Origin: an uncultured Flavobacterium sp.
Lineage (GTDB): Bacteria; Bacteroidota; Bacteroidia; Flavobacteriales; Flavobacteriaceae
Assembly: GCA_946479395.1 (NCBI GenBank)
Contig: CAMLFV010000103.1
Span: 1-9,669, forward strand
Length of the DNA stretch: 9,669 nt
Direction of reading: 5' to 3'
In this document: piece after piece, positions 1 to 7,212 of the stretch
Position numbering within the stretch: position 1 is the stretch's first letter
Layout: each line of letters begins with the position of its first letter
Notes under the pieces: generated by a model
What the model was told of the DNA's origin: nothing
What the model saw: the letters and a program-made list of their open reading frames with translations, nothing else
Databases searched by the model: none
Position numbers and translations under genes: made by a program

Positions 1-1952
1 ACATAAGAAGTTTAAAGGCGGTTGATACTAAAAACAGCGGAAATAGCGTAAGTATAAGTATTTCTGATATTTTTGGATTTCATGCCATGGGAATGAAAAC
101 CGATGGTTCTGTTTTTTATATGGACAATTACACCAACGATTTAAACAACGTTATGGTGTACCAACGCAGTAGTTTAGAATTACCTAAAAATAATTTTACT
201 TGTTTGGTTCCGGGCGATAATTTTGATGATGCTATTACTACATTTGAAACTCCGATACAAACTTTAAGTTTAGATAACAAACGCAGAACATACCGTTTAG
301 CATTAGCGTGTACCATTGAATACGCTGCTTTTCATGTAACAAACGCCCCTGCAGGAACACCAAGTACCACGGTGGACCAGAAGAAAAACATTGTGTTAGC
401 TGCAATGAATGTTACATTAACCCGTTTGAACCAGATTTTTGAACGTGAATTAAATGTTCATTTAAATTTAATTGCAAACAATAAGAATATTATTTTTATT
501 ACTTCTGATAACCTTGATAATGATGATGCTGGAAATTTAATAGATGATAGTCAAACTGTAATTGATAATGTTATTGGAACAGCTAATTATGATATAGGTC
601 ATACGTTTAGCACAGGTGGTGGTGGCTTGGCTAGTTTAGGATCTGTTTGTAGTTCATGGCAAAAAGCATCAGGAATTACAGGTTCTCCTTCACCAGTAGG
701 CGATCCTTATGATGTTGATTATGTTGCCCATGAAATGGGGCATCAGTTTGGCGCAAATCATACTTTTAACAACTCTTGTCAATTTAATAGAAATAACAGC
801 ACCGCAGCAGAAACAGGTAGCGGTAGTACCATTATGTCTTATGCAGGTATTTGTCCTCCTAATGTTCAAAACAATGCCGAAGCTTACTATCATTATGTAA
901 GTATTAGAGAAATGCAAACCTTTTTACTTTCTGCAACGTGTGCACAACAAACCACCGTTACCAATTCACCACCCATTGTTAACGCTTTAACAGCTAAAAC
1001 AATCCCTTACGGAACACCTTTTATCTTAAGCACCACAGCAACTGATGCAAATAACGACCCGTTAACTTATACTTTTGAACAAGTTAATACGCAATTATCA
1101 GCGCAACCACCTATTGCAACTTCTACAACCGGTCCTGCTTTTAGATCGGTAGCCCCTAGCCCAAATAATTTCCGCTCGTTTCCAAATGTTGCAACTGTGT
1201 TAGACGGAACTACCAACAGTAATGGAATTGTTAGTAATGAATGGGAACGCTTGGCAACGGTAGGCAGAACTTATAGTTTTGTTGCAACAGTACGCGACAA
1301 CAATGCAACAGGAGCACGCGTTGTTTATACACAGCCTGTAATTATTACAGTAGCAAATACAGGTCCGTTTGTAATTACAGCTCCAAACAACAACCCTAGT
1401 ACTACCGAACCTGTTTGGTTTATGGGATCAAGTAAAACAATTACTTGGAATGTTGCCGGCACCACCGCAAATAACATAAACACAACTGATGTAAACATTT
1501 TGGTTTCGACAGATAACGGATTAACCTATTCAACATTAGCGGCTAATGTACCTAATAACGGAAGTGCAACAGTCACTATCCCAACCAATTTAACAAGTAC
1601 GTATGATGCGCGAATTAAAATTGAAGCAGTAGGGAATATTTTTTATACCGTTTCTAAAAAATTCACTTTATGGGATCCAAATTTAAGTACAGAAAAAGTT
1701 ACGTTAGATAATTTAAAGATTTACCCTAACCCTACAACAAACATTTTAAATATCGAATTTTCTACAACTGACATTAAAAAAGTGAAGTTTGATATTTTTG
1801 ATTTAAACGGAAGATTGATTAAAACGGTTTCTCAAGAAAATTCCAACCAAGTAAACCAACAAATAAATGTTGAAAGCTTACAAACCGGAACATACATTTT
1901 GGTTATAAATACTGGTAAATACACCTCTACGCATAAGTTTATTAAAAAGTAG
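1..1952 (+). CDS. Reprolysin-like zinc metalloprotease with T9SS sorting domain (5' partial)
   Basis: A secreted endopeptidase whose start lies outside the window. The frame is open from base 3 to the edge, and the 28 codons before the Met at 87 fit the end of a propeptide, so that Met is internal. Numbering from it, the N-terminal part (about 1-70, including YMDNYTNDL) resembles flavobacterial reprolysin-like propeptides. The catalytic domain (about 70-290) carries the metzincin zinc motif HEMGHQFGANH at 215-225 (bases 729-761), giving three His ligands and catalytic Glu216, and a Met-turn IMSYAG with Met250. Two beta-sandwich-like regions follow (about 300-425 and 430-535). The C-terminus (about 540-621) is a type A T9SS sorting domain with KIYPNP, DLNGRLIK, TGTYIL and final KFIKK, so the protein is expected to cross the outer membrane and be released or anchored. 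A strong terminator follows the stop codon. The substrate is unknown. The family call is firm; a digestive role is inference. Confidence 0.93.
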   Translation, partial: IRSLKAVDTKNSGNSVSISISDIFGFHAMGMKTDGSVFYMDNYTNDLNNVMVYQRSSLELPKNNFTCLVPGDNFDDAITTFETPIQTLSLDNKRRTYRLALACTIEYAAFHVTNAPAGTPSTTVDQKKNIVLAAMNVTLTRLNQIFERELNVHLNLIANNKNIIFITSDNLDNDDAGNLIDDSQTVIDNVIGTANYDIGHTFSTGGGGLASLGSVCSSWQKASGITGSPSPVGDPYDVDYVAHEMGHQFGANHTFNNSCQFNRNNSTAAETGSGSTIMSYAGICPPNVQNNAEAYYHYVSIREMQTFLLSATCAQQTTVTNSPPIVNALTAKTIPYGTPFILSTTATDANNDPLTYTFEQVNTQLSAQPPIATSTTGPAFRSVAPSPNNFRSFPNVATVLDGTTNSNGIVSNEWERLATVGRTYSFVATVRDNNATGARVVYTQPVIITVANTGPFVITAPNNNPSTTEPVWFMGSSKTITWNVAGTTANNINTTDVNILVSTDNGLTYSTLAANVPNNGSATVTIPTNLTSTYDARIKIEAVGNIFYTVSKKFTLWDPNLSTEKVTLDNLKIYPNPTTNILNIEFSTTDIKKVKFDIFDLNGRLIKTVSQENSNQVNQQINVESLQTGTYILVINTGKYTSTHKFIKK

Positions 1953-1970
1953 TTTTAATATTCATATATA

Positions 1971-2010
1971 AATAAAAGCAACCATTAAATTTGGTTGCTT
2001 TTATTGCTTT
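1971..2010. terminator. Bidirectional intrinsic terminator between convergent T9SS genes
   Basis: A perfect 13-bp stem (1971-1983 with 1993-2005) encloses a 9-nt loop. The outer part of the stem is A-rich on the left and T-rich on the right, so either strand gives a hairpin with a U-rich 3' flank. It lies 18 bases after the protease stop codon and about 100 bases beyond the stop of the minus-strand gene, so it can serve both. The stem core AAAAGCAAC is shared with the terminator at the end of the mechanosensitive channel gene. Confidence 0.85.
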
Positions 2011-2012
2011 TA

Positions 2013-2045
2013 AACCTTGCCAAAGTTTAAAACTTTTGCAAGGTT
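2013..2045. repeat. Near-perfect 16-bp palindrome, possible REP-like dispersed repeat
   Basis: The arms 2013-2028 and 2030-2045 are reverse complements at 15 of 16 positions, with one central base. The sequence lies just after the terminator hairpin, in the gap between two convergent genes, and has no T-tract of its own on the plus strand. It is too long and symmetrical to be chance, and it is not needed for termination. From memory, similar AACCTTGC/GCAAGGTT palindromes recur between genes in flavobacteria. That it is a dispersed repeat here is inference, because only one copy is in the window. Confidence 0.5.
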
Positions 2046-2107
2046 GATTCTTAACTTTTGTACTTTACATTAATACAAATTACAATATACGTTATACAGA
2101 AAAAAAC

Positions 2108-3148
2108 CTATTTCTTAACCAGCTTTTTAACTGCCGTACCTTCGTTGGTTTGTAAATGTAGCATATAGGTACCACTTGCCAAGTTTTCTACATTTAACTG
2201 AATTTCCGCTTGGCTACTAAATGTTTGCGTATTTAACTGTTTGCCTGCAATATCGTAAATAGTAACCTGTTGCACTTGCATATTTTCGCTGTTGGTAATG
2301 TTTACGACGTTTGTTGCCGGGTTAGGATATAAATTAAACTTTGCAGCTAATTGTTCGTTGGTGCTTAAACTTATAACCTCTGGCGGTACTGCATTTATTG
2401 CGGTAATTTTAATATTCTCATAACGGTTTCGACTATAAATTTGAGGCTCATTTACGCCCTTTGATGCAATCACGTCTATCTTAATATTTGATATAGGATA
2501 ATCTTGTATTAAATTGGCTGACGTTTTGTGTTTTAAAAAATCGTTATTAGAAACTCTATTTAAAGAAGGTATATGATAATACGCTTTTTTGTTTGGGTAA
2601 TCTAAATAGATAATAAATTTAACCCAGCTATTAAAAGGCAAATAAACATGCTGATTATTGCTAGAAACAGCATAAAACAGACCGTTTAATTTCGAAAAAG
2701 TCGTAACAGCCAAACTTTCAGGTGGATTTGTAAGAGAAGTTTGATCACCAATACTATATAATCTTATATGAGCATACCCCCCGCCGTTTGTTTGCATGGG
2801 ACCTGTATAATAATCAATTTCAAACATTATTACATCGTTCCCGGCTACACGGTTAGCCATTAAAGTGTGTAAGTTTGTTTTCCACGCCTGAAGCGCCTCT
2901 CTATCTGTAAAACCAGTGCTTAGATCTAATACCTTGCCCCTGCCGGTTTCGTTTACAATGGTAAAAAAACTGTTTGCCTTTGTATAATCCGAATAAGTGT
3001 ACCACCCCCATTGCCCGGATATTTTGCCGGTAACATCAGTTCCTAAATTACCTAAACTGTAATTGTCAAAATTATCAGTGTACAGAACCTGACTGTATAT
3101 GCAGTTAAAACCTAATACAGTTATTAAAACCACTAAATACTTTTTCAT
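2108..3148 (-). CDS. Secreted T9SS-exported protein of unknown function
   Basis: A 346-residue protein with a Sec signal peptide (Lys2-Lys3, hydrophobic 4-18, likely cleavage before Gln20). The middle part, about 20-250, begins LYTDNFDNYSLG and is rich in Tyr, Asn and Trp. This opening resembles Bacteroidota proteins with a concanavalin/LamG-like jelly-roll fold, but I see no catalytic signature and do not assign a function. After a short linker, residues 272-346 form a T9SS type A sorting domain (YPNP at 274-277, IYDIAGKQL, LASGTYML, ending KKLVKK), so export across the outer membrane is expected. The start is the ATG at 3148, because the signal peptide follows directly. The upstream gene on the same strand ends only 50 bases away, with a hairpin in the gap and no TAnnTTTG element, so some expression may be read-through. 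A carbohydrate-binding or adhesion role is possible but unproven. Confidence 0.88.
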   Translation of the reverse strand: MKKYLVVLITVLGFNCIYSQVLYTDNFDNYSLGNLGTDVTGKISGQWGWYTYSDYTKANSFFTIVNETGRGKVLDLSTGFTDREALQAWKTNLHTLMANRVAGNDVIMFEIDYYTGPMQTNGGGYAHIRLYSIGDQTSLTNPPESLAVTTFSKLNGLFYAVSSNNQHVYLPFNSWVKFIIYLDYPNKKAYYHIPSLNRVSNNDFLKHKTSANLIQDYPISNIKIDVIASKGVNEPQIYSRNRYENIKITAINAVPPEVISLSTNEQLAAKFNLYPNPATNVVNITNSENMQVQQVTIYDIAGKQLNTQTFSSQAEIQLNVENLASGTYMLHLQTNEGTAVKKLVKK

Positions 3149-3163
3149 AATTTATAATTTAAG

Positions 3164-3189
3164 TAAAGGCTGTATAAATACAGCCTTTA
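3164..3189 (-). terminator. Hairpin between lipoprotein gene and downstream T9SS gene
   Basis: A perfect 11-bp stem (3164-3174 with 3179-3189) with a 4-base loop lies in the 50-bp gap between two co-directional minus-strand genes. On the minus strand the 3' arm ends in CCTTTA and is followed by CTTAAATT, a weak U-tract, so termination may be partial. It could equally be a processing or mRNA-stabilising hairpin. The stem is clear; its role as a terminator is inferred. Confidence 0.6.
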
Positions 3190-3198
3190 AATTTTCTA

Positions 3199-4254
3199 CT
3201 AATGTACTCTTAAATGCACCGCAGAACGTTGCCAAAAAGTAGGTACGTCTTGCCAAATATCCATAGTTAGCGTTTTAATAACAGTACCACCGGTTATGGT
3301 ATGTTCATGCTTAATAATACCCGCTGTATCAAAAACTAATTCATAAGAATTACATGCTACAGAGCTACCCGGAACATTACTATATTGTGTAGGTAGGATT
3401 GGAATTGCATTGGTAGGATTGTTGGTATAATAATGCAACTTAAAATTTCCAAAAGGTAAATTTCCTTGTAATTGTGCTGTTCCACCAGGTGTATCCATAA
3501 CCGGATACCAATTTTTCCCTGATCCTTTAGGCAATGTTTGTATTTCGGGATGCAAAATGTACGTACCTACAAATGCAGCACCCTCAAAAACATCTACTTC
3601 GTAAAAAAACACTTTACCATAATCTCTTAATAAGTCTAATTCTGGTTGCTGTAAAGCTACAGTAGGAGTAAATCCATCAGCCCAAGCTGCCCAATTATAT
3701 GGTGGAGGTGTACTGACATATCTAGGATCCGTTCCATTTGGCATAGGTAAATGGTCTTGCATATCTTCAATTCGCGCACCTTGCTGTGGTAGGAATGGTA
3801 TAGTAATGGTTGCTTTTACAAGATTACCAACTTCTTGATTGGGTACATATAAATTAGGATAATTACCGCCACTAAGCAGAAAGGTGTTTCCTGTCGAATG
3901 ATCAGTAAACGTCCCGTCGTTATCACCATCAAAATAGGCTAAACCTATCCACGCATGTACACGTATTGTATAAGGTGAAGAACTTTCTTCATCTATACCG
4001 TTGCTAATAACATACGATGGTTGCAGACCTTCAAAGCCATTTCTGTTATACCAAATATCCCAAGGAGAGAAATAATTTGTTGCAAGGTTGCTTATACCCC
4101 CTGTACCAAGATCCCCCGGATGTTGGTCATCAAAACTGTTGGTTTGGTATTGCGAACCGGTTTCTTCGTTTTGCATTTCAGCTTCCTGATACACATCTTC
4201 ACTACACGCAGTAAGGGTTACTACCCCCCCCAGTAAAAAAAGTAATTTTTTCAT
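3199..4254 (-). CDS. Putative surface-exposed lipoprotein, unknown function
   Basis: A 351-residue protein I do not recognise. Residues 1-17 form a lipoprotein signal peptide with lipobox LTAC and lipidated Cys17. The mature protein begins C-S-E-D, which matches the Ser/acidic lipoprotein export signal known from Flavobacterium, so it is probably flipped to the outside of the outer membrane. An acidic, Gln-rich, disordered-looking stretch (18-50) precedes a globular part with many aromatic residues. DGDNDGTFTD at 109-118 resembles an Asp-rich calcium-binding loop. There is no sorting domain and no catalytic motif. I start it at the ATG at 4254: an in-frame ATG at 4281 would add nine residues before the signal peptide and lies at the likely transcription start. 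Codons 4-11 contain T7 and G8 runs that could cause slippage. It lies upstream of the T9SS gene on the same strand, separated by a hairpin. Confidence 0.8.
   Translation of the reverse strand: MKKLLFLLGGVVTLTACSEDVYQEAEMQNEETGSQYQTNSFDDQHPGDLGTGGISNLATNYFSPWDIWYNRNGFEGLQPSYVISNGIDEESSSPYTIRVHAWIGLAYFDGDNDGTFTDHSTGNTFLLSGGNYPNLYVPNQEVGNLVKATITIPFLPQQGARIEDMQDHLPMPNGTDPRYVSTPPPYNWAAWADGFTPTVALQQPELDLLRDYGKVFFYEVDVFEGAAFVGTYILHPEIQTLPKGSGKNWYPVMDTPGGTAQLQGNLPFGNFKLHYYTNNPTNAIPILPTQYSNVPGSSVACNSYELVFDTAGIIKHEHTITGGTVIKTLTMDIWQDVPTFWQRSAVHLRVH
4224..4241 (-). repeat. Adjacent G8 and T7 homopolymer runs in signal-peptide codons
   Basis: On the coding (minus) strand, T7 (4241-4235) is followed three bases later by G8 (4231-4224). 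Both lie in codons 4-11 of the lipoprotein gene, within the hydrophobic core of the signal peptide (Leu-Phe-Leu-Leu-Gly-Gly-Val). A G8 run is exceptional in DNA this AT-rich. A one-base change in length would shift the frame before the lipobox and abolish the protein, as in contingency loci. As written, the frame is open. Confidence 0.6.
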
Positions 4255-4283
4255 AATGTTATAATTTTTAATTAACTGCACTG

Positions 4284-4291
4284 TAAATATA
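4284..4291 (-). promoter_or_regulatory. Possible -7 element for the lipoprotein gene
   Basis: The minus strand reads TATATTTA, seven of eight matches to the Bacteroidota consensus TAnnTTTG, 29 bases before the ATG at 4254. A TTTG lies further upstream (4320-4317), but at 25 bp the spacing is longer than the usual 19-21, so the match is weak. If correct, transcription would begin around 4278, which argues against the alternative ATG at 4281. Confidence 0.3.
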
Positions 4292-4320
4292 ATAAAAATT
4301 TTAACATAATATTAAACAAA

Positions 4321-4352
4321 ATAAAAAAAGACTAAAAATTAATTTAGCCTTT
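4321..4352 (-). terminator. Intrinsic terminator of the olsF-like gene
   Basis: A 10-bp stem (4343-4352 with 4327-4336) has a 6-base loop. Its one imperfect pair is a G-U wobble on the minus-strand RNA but an A-C mismatch on the plus strand, so it is built for minus-strand transcripts. A U-rich tail (UUUUAUUUUG) follows. It begins 13 bases after the stop codon at 4366. Confidence 0.75.
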
Positions 4353-4365
4353 TGTATAGTAACAA

Positions 4366-6183
4366 TTATTCTTCTTGTTTTTCGTTTATCTTGCGTTCCA
4401 GTTCTAACTGTAATTCTTCAATTACGGGGCGAACGGTGCTTTCTGGTAAATCAACAATGCGTATATACATTAAACCGTCAACCGAATTATTAAACAGTGG
4501 ATCCACGTTAAAAGCCACTACCCGTGCGTTTTGTTTTATGTATTTTTTAATTAAAACCGGCAAACGCAATCCGCCTGGTTCTATTTCTTCAATCAGTTTG
4601 TCAAATTTATTCAAATCGGCTTCGGCTTCGTTAAAAACAAAATCTTTATCGGCATCTTTCAAACGTACTTTGTATTCTTGTTTAGCCTGAACATATTGCG
4701 CCACATACGGATCGTAAAAATGCGATTTCATAAACTCGATCATCAGCGATTTACTAAAATCCGAAAACTGGTTGCTGATACTTACCCCGCCAATTAAATA
4801 TTTGTGTTCCGGGTAACGCAAGGTAGTGTGCACAATACCTTTCCACAACAAAAACAACGGCATTGGTTTTAGCTGGTATTCGCCAATAATAAAGGCGCGA
4901 CCCATTTCTATTGATTGCTCCATCATACCGTGCAATTCCGACTCAAAACGGAACAATTCGGTTAAATAAAACCCGTTAATACCATGCTTTGCGTAAATAT
5001 CTTTCCCAATTCCCATGCGGTACGCACCGGCAATACATTTGGCATCGTCGTCCCACAAAAACATGTGTTTATAGAATGTATCGTATTTATCTAAATCAAT
5101 CGATTCATTGGTTCCTTCGCCTACGGCACGAAACGTAATTTCACGTAAACGACCAATTTCACGCAGAATATTCGGAATATTTGTGGCATCGGTTAAAAAA
5201 ACTTCGTAGTTTTTACTTTGCAGCAAACGATCGTCGCCTTTACGTAAATGTTCAATTTCTTTCACCATTAAATCCTGAAGCACTGGGCGTTCGATTTCTT
5301 TTGGCGGAGGCGTTGGCAGTTTAAACGATGGTATTTTTATGTATTGTTTTTTATCGTCGTCTTTTGTGGTATTTGCCAGCAGATAGGTTTTCTGACGTAA
5401 AAATTTTCCAAAATTTTCTATTGATGCTCCATGCTCGTTCTGTTCGGCAACCGTGATTGGTTTTCCAATACGCACGCGAATTACGCGATCTTTCTGCGTT
5501 AATAATTCAGAAGGAAGCTTGGCTGTTTGTAACGTTGGACTAATTTTAGACAACATATAGAACAACTTGCTGTTTTTGGCATGAAAATAAATAGGTACAA
5601 CCGGAACCTGTGCTTTTCTAATCAGTTTTAAAGCACCTTCTTCCCAAGGTTTATCTACAATTTTATTATCTTCTTCAAAATTTGATACTTCACCTGCCGG
5701 GAAAATTCCCAACGGTTTTCCGTCGCTTAAATGGCGTAAGGTTTCCTTTAATCCTAAAACACTTGATTTGGAATCTTTATGGTTTTCAAACGGATTAACC
5801 GGCATTACATAAGGCTTTAAAGGCTCAATTCTATGCAACAAAAAATTCGCGATGATACGATAATCAGGATCGCGTTCACGCATTAATTTCAACAGCAAAA
5901 TACCGTCAATGCCTCCTAACGGATGATTCGATATGGTAATATATGGGCCTTGTTTAGGTAAGCGTTTTAATTCTTCGGGATCAATTTCAAATTCTATCTG
6001 AAATTCGTTTAAAATGGCATTTAAAAAAGTAACATCTTCTAAATGTTTGTTTCGGTCGTATATTTTGTTTAATTGTGATATTTTAAGCACTTTCATTAAT
6101 AACCAACCAGAAAAAGTACCAATAAACCCGTACTTATCTAATTTTATTACACGCGCAATTTCTTTAGCGGTTACTAACCCCAT
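4366..6183 (-). CDS. olsF: Bifunctional OlsF-type acyltransferase for aminolipid synthesis
   Basis: A 605-residue fusion of two acyltransferases. The N-terminal half (about 60-280) is PlsC-like: NHPLGGID at 86-93 (catalytic His87, Asp93), FPAGEVS at 161-167 and VPVVPIY at 193-199, which would O-acylate a lyso-lipid. After a Pro-rich linker (about 285-300), residues 320-600 match the OlsB/hemolysin-type N-acyltransferase family (REIGRLREITFR, IAGAYRMG, FYLTELFRF, IGGVSIS, and a late LPVLIKKYIKQNARV block), which acylates the amino group of an amino acid. This domain order is that of OlsF, shown in Serratia and Flavobacterium johnsoniae to make ornithine lipid; Bacteroides does related glycine-lipid synthesis with two separate proteins (GlsA, GlsB). 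The amino acid used here cannot be read from sequence. The enzyme is expected at the inner membrane. His87 and Asp93 are five residues apart, not the canonical four. A -7 element just upstream supports the ATG at 6183. Confidence 0.85.
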   Translation of the reverse strand: MGLVTAKEIARVIKLDKYGFIGTFSGWLLMKVLKISQLNKIYDRNKHLEDVTFLNAILNEFQIEFEIDPEELKRLPKQGPYITISNHPLGGIDGILLLKLMRERDPDYRIIANFLLHRIEPLKPYVMPVNPFENHKDSKSSVLGLKETLRHLSDGKPLGIFPAGEVSNFEEDNKIVDKPWEEGALKLIRKAQVPVVPIYFHAKNSKLFYMLSKISPTLQTAKLPSELLTQKDRVIRVRIGKPITVAEQNEHGASIENFGKFLRQKTYLLANTTKDDDKKQYIKIPSFKLPTPPPKEIERPVLQDLMVKEIEHLRKGDDRLLQSKNYEVFLTDATNIPNILREIGRLREITFRAVGEGTNESIDLDKYDTFYKHMFLWDDDAKCIAGAYRMGIGKDIYAKHGINGFYLTELFRFESELHGMMEQSIEMGRAFIIGEYQLKPMPLFLLWKGIVHTTLRYPEHKYLIGGVSISNQFSDFSKSLMIEFMKSHFYDPYVAQYVQAKQEYKVRLKDADKDFVFNEAEADLNKFDKLIEEIEPGGLRLPVLIKKYIKQNARVVAFNVDPLFNNSVDGLMYIRIVDLPESTVRPVIEELQLELERKINEKQEE

Positions 6184-6198
6184 TTAACTATTTTTTTG

Positions 6199-6206
6199 CA
6201 AAGATA
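6199..6206 (-). promoter_or_regulatory. -7 promoter element of the olsF-like gene
   Basis: The minus strand reads TATCTTTG, a perfect match to the Bacteroidota sigma consensus TAnnTTTG, ending 15 bases before the ATG at 6183. A TTTT run (6232-6229), 22 bp upstream, is a weak counterpart of the -33 element. The predicted leader is very short, which supports the chosen start codon. Confidence 0.65.
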
Positions 6207-6381
6207 ACAATTCCTTTCACACCTGTTTAAAACCCATTTCATTATAATGCAGTTTTAATCTAAGGTTAAGGTTTTAAATATAATAAAATTTACTTTAGTT
6301 TTAATAAATTGTTAATAATATAATTTACATTTAAAAACAAAATAAGTCGTTAAATGTATTTTTCTTAAAAAACGAAATATG

Positions 6382-6389
6382 TATTTTTG
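6382..6389 (+). promoter_or_regulatory. -7 promoter element of xthA
   Basis: TATTTTTG matches TAnnTTTG perfectly and ends 19 bases before the xthA ATG. A TTTT 19 bp upstream (6359-6362) stands where the -33 TTTG is expected. A 10-bp direct repeat, ATGTATTTTT, occurs at 6354-6363 and 6379-6388, so the upstream copy also resembles a -7 element (TATTTTTC). Confidence 0.65.
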
Positions 6390-6408
6390 ACAAAACAACT
6401 ACTTATAA

Positions 6409-7170
6409 ATGAAAATTTTATCATACAACGTTAACGGAATTCGCGCTGCAATTACCAAAGGATTTTTAGATTGGTTGCAGGCTGCAAACCCCGATGTTAT
6501 TTGTTTACAAGAAATTAAGGCAACACAGGATCAAATTCCGGTTTTAGAGATTACGGCTGCGGGCTATCCGTACCAATATTATTTTTCGGCAGAAAAAAAA
6601 GGCTACAGTGGCGTTGCCATTTTGTGCAAAAACGAACCCAAGCAGATTGTTTTTGGTACTGGAATTGATTATATGGATAAGGAAGGAAGAAACGTTCGGG
6701 TAGATTTTGACGATGTTTCGGTTATGTCTTTATACCTTCCTTCGGGCACAAATATTGATCGTTTAAGCCATAAATTTCAATACATGGCAGATTTTCAGAA
6801 TTATATCAATGAATTGAAAAAAGAAGTTCCAAACTTGATTATTTGTGGCGATTACAACATTTGTCATCAGGCAATTGATATTCACGATCCTATTCGTAAT
6901 GCAAAAGTTTCGGGCTTTTTACCAGAAGAACGCGAATGGCTGGATACTTTTATGAAGAACGGATTTTTAGATTCGTTCCGTATGTTGAATCCAGAACCGC
7001 ATCATTACAGTTGGTGGAGCTACCGTGCAAACGCCCGTAACAACAACAAAGGCTGGAGAATTGATTATAATTTAATTGCAGAAAACATGAAAGATCGCAT
7101 AAAACGTGCGTACATTCTGCCCGATGCAAAACATTCTGATCATTGCCCAGTTGCAATAGAAATTGATTAA
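6409..7170 (+). CDS. xthA: Exodeoxyribonuclease III / AP endonuclease
   Basis: A complete 253-residue enzyme of the exonuclease-endonuclease-phosphatase fold, the normal length for ExoIII. It cleaves DNA 5' of abasic sites and removes 3'-blocking groups and 3' nucleotides in base-excision repair, in the cytoplasm. All expected active-site residues are visible: Asn7 in NVNGIR, Glu35 in LQEIK (metal), Tyr109 in SLYLPSG, Asp148 and Asn150 in GDYN, Asp219 in WRIDY, and the Asp244-His245 pair in KHSDHCPV. It is transcribed away from the olsF-like gene, with its own -7 element 19 bases before the ATG. I see no strong terminator after it, only a short imperfect hairpin around 7176-7190. There is nothing unusual in the coding sequence. 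Confidence 0.96.
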   Translation: MKILSYNVNGIRAAITKGFLDWLQAANPDVICLQEIKATQDQIPVLEITAAGYPYQYYFSAEKKGYSGVAILCKNEPKQIVFGTGIDYMDKEGRNVRVDFDDVSVMSLYLPSGTNIDRLSHKFQYMADFQNYINELKKEVPNLIICGDYNICHQAIDIHDPIRNAKVSGFLPEEREWLDTFMKNGFLDSFRMLNPEPHHYSWWSYRANARNNNKGWRIDYNLIAENMKDRIKRAYILPDAKHSDHCPVAIEID

Positions 7171-7212
7171 TAAAAACAACCGTTGGGTGTAATTAAATAA
7201 ATAAAAATTAAT

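Noticed and set aside
690..917. Overlapping ORFs on both strands inside the protease gene
   Set aside because: They lie wholly within a clearly coding frame containing the zinc-binding motif, and their translations show no recognisable features.
87..1952. Taking the Met at 87 as the start of the protease gene
   Set aside because: The frame is open to the window edge, the upstream codons read like propeptide sequence, and no signal peptide follows this Met although a T9SS cargo needs one.
4255..4281. In-frame ATG at 4281 as the start of the lipoprotein gene
   Set aside because: It would place nine polar residues (QLIKNYNI and the Met) before a normal MKK signal peptide, and it falls at the likely transcription start.
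4017..4690. Plus-strand ORFs opposite the lipoprotein and olsF-like genes
   Set aside because: They are antisense to well-supported genes, have low-complexity Ser-rich or Tyr/Pro-rich translations, and lack promoters of the local type.
6950..7156. Minus-strand ORF opposite the end of xthA
   Set aside because: It overlaps the catalytic C-terminus of ExoIII and has no family-like sequence of its own.
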